The translations under genes were made by a program, and so were the position numbers. The notes below the pieces were generated by a model. It did no database searches, had not been told where the DNA came from, and worked only from the letters and a program-made list of their open reading frames with translations. This document shows positions 58,940 through 64,000 of a DNA stretch of 64,000 bases, piece after piece (the stretch's first letter is position 1; each line of letters opens with the position of its first letter). The stretch is from NCBI GenBank assembly GCA_050633905.1, contig JBOEHJ010000013.1, positions 62,001 to 126,000 of the forward strand. The letters are read 5' to 3'. This DNA is from JANQPX01 sp050633905 (GTDB taxonomy: Bacteria > Pseudomonadota > Alphaproteobacteria > Geminicoccales > Geminicoccaceae).

Positions 58940-59184
58940 CGTGCCCTCCAATATTTTTTGTGTATAAAAATGTATATAAACTACATAGATCAAATTTTCT
59001 CGATCTCTCGAACTTTATCCATTTTTTTATCTCTTTATAAGAGAAAATATGAAAATCAATCTGTCATGAACCTAAATCAGATCTCGCTTCAATCGGCACG
59101 TAGTTTGACGACGTTCGAAGACCTTCTGGTGGCGAATGGCCGACCAGTTGAGACAAACCGAATTCTACTGATTTGGCCGCACCA

Positions 59185-59307
59185 CTAACTGATCAAACCC
59201 GGCGCCAGGATCAGTGCGACAAGTGCAATCAGTATAGCAATAGGTGCAGTCCGACAATAAATTCGGCTTCCGCAAGATTCGCAAACGATCGCTGAAGTAA
59301 TATTCAT
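59185..59307 (-). CDS. 40-residue membrane peptide with an N-terminal CxxC
   Basis: From ATG 59307, with TAGGAG 8 bases upstream, to TAG 59185. The first half is MNITSAIVCESCGSRIYCRT, with CxxC plus a third Cys (half of a zinc-ribbon-like knuckle or a redox site); the second half is one hydrophobic helix, APIAILIALVALILAPGLIS. The strong ribosome site and the clean Cys-motif/helix layout suggest a real gene too small for usual callers. It lies between the response regulator and the NQ-tract protein on the same strand. No family recognised. Confidence 0.6.
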   Translation of the reverse strand: MNITSAIVCESCGSRIYCRTAPIAILIALVALILAPGLIS

Positions 59308-59339
59308 AACGAAATCTCCTAAAGCGAAAAATGTCATCG

Positions 59340-59558
59340 CTACCAACTTCGCAGTTTTATTGCGGTCATAGGTGTGAATAAACGCACATCATGTACCGAA
59401 TTTTCAAAAAAAATCCTTGAACGCGTGCCACTAGAACTACTTATTTCCGGTGTCGTGAACAGGCCAGCAATCCCAGCTGCCATCCCGACAGAGAACCGCA
59501 TACCCTTCCAGTCCTGTGCGCCTTCTTCGAAGGCTGCCGGAACCAATGATGTGGTCAT
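59340..59558 (-). CDS. Possible 72-residue ORF coupled to the response regulator
   Basis: Begins at ATG 59558, 8 bases after the response regulator TAG; a GTG at 59567 would overlap that stop. It reads MTTSLVPAAFEEGAQDWKGM, then a hydrophobic RFSVGMAAGIAGLF, and a polar tail. Its first 25 codons are homologous to repeat copy A at 11680-11758, which likewise follows a gene 3' end directly. No ribosome site besides coupling, and no known family. Whether it is a peptide or just repeat sequence is open. Confidence 0.35.
   Translation of the reverse strand: MTTSLVPAAFEEGAQDWKGMRFSVGMAAGIAGLFTTPEISSSSGTRSRIFFENSVHDVRLFTPMTAIKLRSW
59483..59558 (-). repeat. Dispersed repeat, copy B (partner at 11680-11758)
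   Basis: See copy A. Both copies are on the minus strand and start within 10 bases after the stop codon of an unrelated gene (aminotransferase; response regulator), 48 kb apart. Confidence 0.6.
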
Positions 59559-59566
59559 ACCAATCA

Positions 59567-60019
59567 CTAAGTTTTGGGGAGCAGGGTGATCTCGAACCAG
59601 TACTCTTTTAGGCGGGCCATCGCCTCGAAGAAGCTAAGCAGGTTAAGGGGCTTTTGAATGTAGGTATTGGCGCCCATCTCATAGCAGGCAGTAATATCCC
59701 GTTCATCGTTGGAATTAGTCATGACAATCGTCGGGATGCGCTTCAACGCACCATCATGCTTGATCTCATGCAGCACGGCCCGTCCATCGATGCCCGGCAT
59801 GTTGAGATCCAACAGAATGATCCCAGGCCTAGGGGCTATATTAGGCAGTGCGTAGTCGCCCTGTTGGAAAAGATAATCCAGGCATTCCTGCCCGTTCTCG
59901 CAGCGCTGGATGGGGTTCTTCAGACTGATGCCTCTGGTCAAGGCGCGCAGCGTAGCCTCGTAGTCGTCATCGCTGTCGTCGACGACCAAAATCGTCTGGC
60001 TGGCTGGAATGCAATTCAT
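59567..60019 (-). CDS. Single-domain response regulator (Rcp1/CheY type)
   Basis: 150 residues, receiver domain only. Acidic pocket in LVVDDSDDD, phosphoacceptor Asp71 in IILLDLNMPGIDG, conserved Thr in IVMTNSND (switch residue) and Lys in YIQKPLN. The long insertion CLDYLFQQGDYALPN before the phosphorylation strand is typical of Rcp1-like regulators that work with phytochrome-type or PAS kinases. No output domain, so it probably acts by protein contact or phosphorelay. It is 129 bases downstream of the sensor kinase gene on the same strand and is its evident partner. Confidence 0.92.
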   Translation of the reverse strand: MNCIPASQTILVVDDSDDDYEATLRALTRGISLKNPIQRCENGQECLDYLFQQGDYALPNIAPRPGIILLDLNMPGIDGRAVLHEIKHDGALKRIPTIVMTNSNDERDITACYEMGANTYIQKPLNLLSFFEAMARLKEYWFEITLLPKT

Positions 60020-60148
60020 GGCGACGTCGTCTTTCCCAAAGCTTGCGCAGCAATTGTTTCGTCAAGGAACCCGCCAGATGCCTGCGCTGTCAAATTGAGC
60101 CCTGGTTTTCTGTTGTGAGCCGGGTGAGGGGGACGGTGGACATGATGA

Positions 60149-62662
60149 TCAGGTTTGGGCTGGTTCAACTTCATCCGGCATCGTGCCGCTTTTATTCGGA
60201 TTGAAAGCGGCGATCAAAGGCGACCTTTGCAGGGTGAAGAAAAAGGTCGTTCCCTCACCAAGCGCTGAATCGAGCCAGATGTTGCCGCCGTGATTCTCGA
60301 CGATCTTTTTTGCAAAGGTCAGCCCAGCGCCTGTGCCTTCACCATAGGCTTTCTCATTGTTCAGTCGCTTGAAAATTCGAAAGATGTCCGTTTGAAAGCG
60401 CTCATCGATACCAATGCCGTTGTCACGAACGAAAAGGGTGCAGCGTGACGGCTCGCCCGCCTCATCGACAGGCTGCGTACCGATGTTGATAACCTTTTCA
60501 GCAGCATCATTGTATTTAGCACCATTGCTGATGAGGTTCTGCAGAAGTGTAAGAATATGGGCGGGATTGCCTGTTACCGAGGGGAGATTGCCTTGGATCT
60601 CGATGCGGGCGTTTTGGGCTCGGAGGGTCTCGGCAAGATTAGCCTCGATGTCCGCGACCAGTTTGTTCAGGTCCAGAGTTTCCATGGCCTGGCTGCCACG
60701 TCCAAGGCGCGAGAAATAGAGAAGATCCGCAATCAGCTGCTCCATGCGCTTGCTGAGTTTGATCAAGCGTTGCAGGCGTTGCTCACCGTCCTCTTCGAGC
60801 TTGTCCTGGTAGTCCTCAAGAAGAAAGTTCGCGTGATTGAAGATCGCGCGCAGCGGTTCCCTCAGGTCATGTGACGCGATATAGGCAAAGTCATCCAGTT
60901 CTTGATTGCTGCGCTCAAGTTCTTTCGCGTAGTTGGCGAGGTCGATCGTGGCGCGTTTGCGCTCGGTGATATCGTCGATTGAACCCACCATCCGCTTAGG
61001 CTTACCTTCCTCGTCCCAAACGGCCTGACCCCGCGCGTGGATCCAGATATAGTGTCCGTGACTATGGCGAGCACGGTATTCGACATCATAAGCTGCACCA
61101 CCTTCGAGATGGCCATGAAACCTTGATGTGACCCAGTCTCGATCCTCCGGGTGTAAAAGGTCTTGAAAGGCATCGAACTGCGGTTGGTCATGGCCATTGC
61201 CGAGGCCGATAATTTCCCTGTAGCGGTCTGACCAGAAGAATGTTTTTTTCTTGGGATCATAGTCCCAGATACCCACGCTCGTGCCCTTGATCGCCAGCTC
61301 GTAGCGCAGCTCACTTTCCGCGAGATCGGCATTGACCTTATCGAGAGCGGCATTGGCAGAAGAGAACGCCGCATTCGCATGCTCTACCTCATCCAGTCGA
61401 TCGGCGAGCTTTGCATCGGCCCGGCGCAGTTCTAGGGCGTTTTGTCGGAACGTCTCGGTTGCCCTTGCCATGTCGGCAAGCTCATCATGCCCGTTTTGAT
61501 CGATCTCGACGTCAAGATCACCATTCGCAAGGGCGATGGTGGATGTTGCGAGGCGGTCAAGGCGTTGGGAGATATCTTGGTTGATCAGGTGCTTGCCGAT
61601 CCAGACCGTGGCGGCGAAGGCCAATGTCGAGAAGATGGACAAGGCAAGAACCGCAAGAAAGCTTCTAGCTTGAGCGGTTTCTGCATCGCTGTCGAAGCGT
61701 GTATGGGCCGCGTCGACAATCCTATCCACCAAGCCTGTCATCTGGGTCAGGAGGACGGTGCCTTGTTGATTCAAATCCTCCAAAAGGACGTTTGCGCTGT
61801 GGAGCGACTGATATTTGTCGGCGAGGCCGCCGGCGTTCTGCAACCTGCTGTCGAGTCGTTGCAAAGGGGCAGTGATGGCGCGCCGCTTGCCCTCGTCTTC
61901 AAGTTTCAAGATCAGCTGGGCCAGGCGGCGAAATGATGATTTGAGGGCTTCCAGCGATGCCGGATTGGGCGATGTCGGATCAGCAACGATATCCCGGTTG
62001 ACGATTTGGGCCAATCGTTCGGACGCGACGCCGATATCGGACAGCAGCTGGTTCTCATGAATTGCCAGGGCAAGGCTATCCTGCTCGGCGATCGTCCCAT
62101 CAAGGCTTTTCGAACCCTGAACATAGTCGATGATTTCAAGAGAGGTATCGAGGGCAACGGGGCTGAGTTGATCTTGCAGCCTTTGTGCCTCGGTATCAAT
62201 CTGCTGCCGAAGAGCGAGAAAGTTCTTTTTTGCCTCGATATTCTTGGCAAGAGCCTCGCCTTTCAGGACTTTGTGTTCTTCCAAGGCGCGCAGCACATCT
62301 TTGAGATCCCTGATGATCTCCGGATCAAGATCGCCTGTTTCGAGATCATCAATCGCCTTCTGCAGCAGGTCGCCCTGCATACGGTAGCGTGCCAGAACGA
62401 TGTTCAGGCGGTGATAGGTTGTGATGGTCTCCAATTCCTTGAAGCTCAGGGAAAAGCCAATAGCCACTTTCGACAACCGCTCGATGTTGACGAGCAGCGG
62501 CACTGCCTCGTCGATAAGCCGCTTCTGGGCTGTATAACTTAGGGTATAGGTGACGCAGCCCACGATCAGGGCAAACAGGGTCAACATTGCCATAGCTGTA
62601 AAGGCGAAACGAAGCCTTTGAATACTGGATTTGGGAGACACGCGCTTCTCATCCTTAGCCAT
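60149..62662 (-). CDS. PAS-containing hybrid-less sensor histidine kinase
   Basis: 837 residues. Transmembrane helix 1 FTAMAMLTLFALIVGCVTYT, a helical periplasmic domain to about residue 335, helix 2 SFLAVLALSIFSTLAFAATVW, HAMP (LATSTIALANGDLDVEIDQNGHDEL), a coiled coil, then a PAS domain with PAC (GIWDYDPKKKTFFWSDRYRE; YIWIHARGQAVWDEEGKPKR). Next comes HisKA with phospho-acceptor His598 in YIASHDLREPLRA, and HATPase: NLISNGAKYND (N box), VRDNGIGID (G1), GAGLTFAKKI (G2). The HisKA type (ASHDLREPLR) is that of phytochrome-like and cyanobacterial kinases that pair with Rcp1-type regulators, as here. The signal sensed is unknown. Confidence 0.93.
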   Translation of the reverse strand: MAKDEKRVSPKSSIQRLRFAFTAMAMLTLFALIVGCVTYTLSYTAQKRLIDEAVPLLVNIERLSKVAIGFSLSFKELETITTYHRLNIVLARYRMQGDLLQKAIDDLETGDLDPEIIRDLKDVLRALEEHKVLKGEALAKNIEAKKNFLALRQQIDTEAQRLQDQLSPVALDTSLEIIDYVQGSKSLDGTIAEQDSLALAIHENQLLSDIGVASERLAQIVNRDIVADPTSPNPASLEALKSSFRRLAQLILKLEDEGKRRAITAPLQRLDSRLQNAGGLADKYQSLHSANVLLEDLNQQGTVLLTQMTGLVDRIVDAAHTRFDSDAETAQARSFLAVLALSIFSTLAFAATVWIGKHLINQDISQRLDRLATSTIALANGDLDVEIDQNGHDELADMARATETFRQNALELRRADAKLADRLDEVEHANAAFSSANAALDKVNADLAESELRYELAIKGTSVGIWDYDPKKKTFFWSDRYREIIGLGNGHDQPQFDAFQDLLHPEDRDWVTSRFHGHLEGGAAYDVEYRARHSHGHYIWIHARGQAVWDEEGKPKRMVGSIDDITERKRATIDLANYAKELERSNQELDDFAYIASHDLREPLRAIFNHANFLLEDYQDKLEEDGEQRLQRLIKLSKRMEQLIADLLYFSRLGRGSQAMETLDLNKLVADIEANLAETLRAQNARIEIQGNLPSVTGNPAHILTLLQNLISNGAKYNDAAEKVINIGTQPVDEAGEPSRCTLFVRDNGIGIDERFQTDIFRIFKRLNNEKAYGEGTGAGLTFAKKIVENHGGNIWLDSALGEGTTFFFTLQRSPLIAAFNPNKSGTMPDEVEPAQT

Positions 62663-62834
62663 AAGAGCGAATAGCCTTCGTGATAGGAGCCAACTACCTC
62701 GGTTATTAAAATCAAATTGCTACCATGGGTAGATTTTTGTAGGTAGACTTTCGATCTTAAGATATAGTTGATATTTACGCATCGAATCCAAATGGCCAGC
62801 GACGGGTGAACTGTTGACGGGATGTCTTCCAAGG

Positions 62835-64000
62835 ATGAGCCGACGAGACCTGCTCATCGGTACTGTGGGATCGATCGCAAGTACGGCGCTTTATCCGGGG
62901 TCGGCGGAGGCTGGTCTGCCGTTCGTGGATCTCGATCGCATGGTCGCGAGCGAGGTTGTTCGATTGGCAGCCGGTCGAAACATTGACCTTCGCCTCCTCA
63001 TTCCTGATGGGTCGCAAGGCAATGTCGAACCGGTGATCGGTGTCTTCGAAGAGATGACCGGTATCAGGGTCAATCTCATCGTCACGGCGGTCGACGACAT
63101 CAACACCAGGCTGATGCTGGATCAGATAGGTGGAAGCGAGGGCTATGATCTGGCGCTTCCGGCGACCTTCGGTATTCCGGAATTGGCCGAGGCCGGTGTG
63201 TTGGCTGATCTCGATGCATTGGCGTCACGATATGAGCCAAAAGCCCTGCGCGAGCAATCACTCTATACCGTTGGTGACCGCTATGACGGCCGGCTTTACG
63301 GCTTTCAAGCTGATGGTGACGCCTATCTGATGTTCTACAACAAGCCCTGGCTTGACGATGTGGCCAACCGACAGCGCTATGCTGACGAGTTCGGCCATGC
63401 ACTTGCCATTCCCGAAACTTGGCGGGAACTGGACCGCCAGATGGCTTTTTTCCATCAGCCTGATCAGAATCGCTTTGGCGGGGCTCTGTTTCGCACGCCC
63501 ACCTACATTGCCTGGGAGTGGTGGGTTCGATATCATGCCAAGGGTGTTTGGCCGTTTGACGACGACATGAACCCACTGATCGACAACGAAGCCGGCATTG
63601 TCGCTTTGGAACAGCTCATCGCCGCATCGCAGTCTCTTTTTCCAGGGGCATCAGCTGCAGGGTTGTTCGACAATTGGAAGGCTTATGCCAAAGGGAATAT
63701 CTTCGCCAATATTGGCTGGGGCGGCACGCAAAAATACCTAAACGGTCCGCTGTCCAGGCTCCGTGGCAAGCTCGCCTTCAGCGTCACACCTGGCGGTATC
63801 GTCGACGGTGAACCCTTGGTCACTCCCTACTTCAATTGGGGTTGGAACTATGTCGTCGTGAACAAATGCAGTGAACAGGAGATCGCCTATCTCTTTGCCC
63901 TGTTCGCGAGCAGCCCCAGGCAATCCACGCGATCCGTGAGTAATCCCGAAGGCTATTTTGATCCCCACCGCCCGGAGCACTACCAGGACGAAGACATCGC
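62835..64000 (+). CDS. Tat-exported ABC solute-binding protein (family 1), 3' truncated
   Basis: Starts at ATG 62835 and runs past the window end; 388 codons are visible. The N-terminus MSRRDLLIGTVGSIASTALY is a twin-arginine signal (S-R-R-D-L-L) with Ala-rich h-region. The mature part follows the extracellular solute-binding family 1 plan: NVEPVIGVFEEMTGIRVNLI, YDLALPATFGIPELAEAGVLADLD, YGFQADGDAYLMFYNKPW (hinge region) and IPETWRELDRQMAFF. Sugar- or polyol-binding ABC proteins have this layout; the ligand is unknown. Divergent from the sensor kinase across 172 bases, so the kinase could regulate or sense through it. Transport partners would lie to the right. Confidence 0.85.
   Translation, partial: MSRRDLLIGTVGSIASTALYPGSAEAGLPFVDLDRMVASEVVRLAAGRNIDLRLLIPDGSQGNVEPVIGVFEEMTGIRVNLIVTAVDDINTRLMLDQIGGSEGYDLALPATFGIPELAEAGVLADLDALASRYEPKALREQSLYTVGDRYDGRLYGFQADGDAYLMFYNKPWLDDVANRQRYADEFGHALAIPETWRELDRQMAFFHQPDQNRFGGALFRTPTYIAWEWWVRYHAKGVWPFDDDMNPLIDNEAGIVALEQLIAASQSLFPGASAAGLFDNWKAYAKGNIFANIGWGGTQKYLNGPLSRLRGKLAFSVTPGGIVDGEPLVTPYFNWGWNYVVVNKCSEQEIAYLFALFASSPRQSTRSVSNPEGYFDPHRPEHYQDEDI

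Overview
The window reads as chromosomal DNA of an alphaproteobacterium. The clues are prmA directly after a UvrD-type helicase, a heterotetrameric sarcosine oxidase operon (soxBDAG), TAXI-type solute-binding proteins, a gamma-class carbonic anhydrase, a short BCCT carrier, and small secreted proteins of a style common in Hyphomicrobiales and Rhodospirillales. Genus cannot be decided from the sequence. Two N bases at 35863-35864 show this is an assembled draft.

Layout. 1-6.2 kb: helicase tail, prmA, a 38-residue membrane peptide, a secreted protein, gamma-carbonic anhydrase, an FkbM methyltransferase overlapping a membrane sulfatase-like protein, and a metallo-beta-lactamase-fold protein. 6.2-13.7 kb (minus strand): a methylated-amine catabolic block with a 61-residue ORF, a truncated alcohol dehydrogenase, a class III aminotransferase, then soxB-soxD-soxA-soxG. 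14-17.6 kb: a lone 1197-residue TIR-CHAT-NTPase-TPR protein, the strongest candidate for an undescribed defence or signalling protein; its CHAT domain has lost both catalytic residues. 17.6-26 kb: an inverted repeat and an IS6 remnant, then a Wzz-like protein, a Wzc/ExoP-type tyrosine autokinase and two unusual double-TAXI periplasmic proteins around a 1 kb AT-rich divergent region. 26-28 kb: an EamA transporter and a sulfotransferase-like protein.

28.3-37.3 kb is a decayed genomic island. It lies between an intact tRNA-Leu(UAA) gene and a 55-bp copy of that gene's 3' half, with a frameshifted tyrosine integrase remnant beside the tRNA. Its cargo is a broken acyltransferase, a TauE/SafE permease, a PhyH dioxygenase, a methyltransferase, an M24 creatinase-like protein, a membrane class III nucleotide cyclase and a small secreted protein.

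38-47.4 kb: a BCCT transporter, then a P450 and two SnoaL-like proteins divergent from an HxlR regulator, a secreted cyclase-family hydrolase, a secreted protein of five 37-residue repeats, a decayed phage terminase fragment, a PrsW-family protease and an IS630 remnant. 47.6-52.1 kb: an IclR-controlled catabolic cluster (RraA-like, IclR, two SDRs, a dihydroxyacetophenone-dioxygenase-like cupin, GST). 52.6-56.3 kb: an ABC binding protein divergent from a chemoreceptor. 56.5-57.1 kb: a miniature group II intron whose reverse transcriptase is deleted down to about 45 codons. 57.8-62.7 kb (minus strand): a PAS sensor kinase, its single-domain response regulator, a CxxC membrane peptide and a secreted protein with a poly-(Asn-Gln) tract. 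From 62.8 kb a Tat-exported binding protein runs off the end.

Mobile-element debris (IS6, IS630, integrase, terminase, group II intron) and two pairs of dispersed homologous repeats show repeated insertion and decay across the window.
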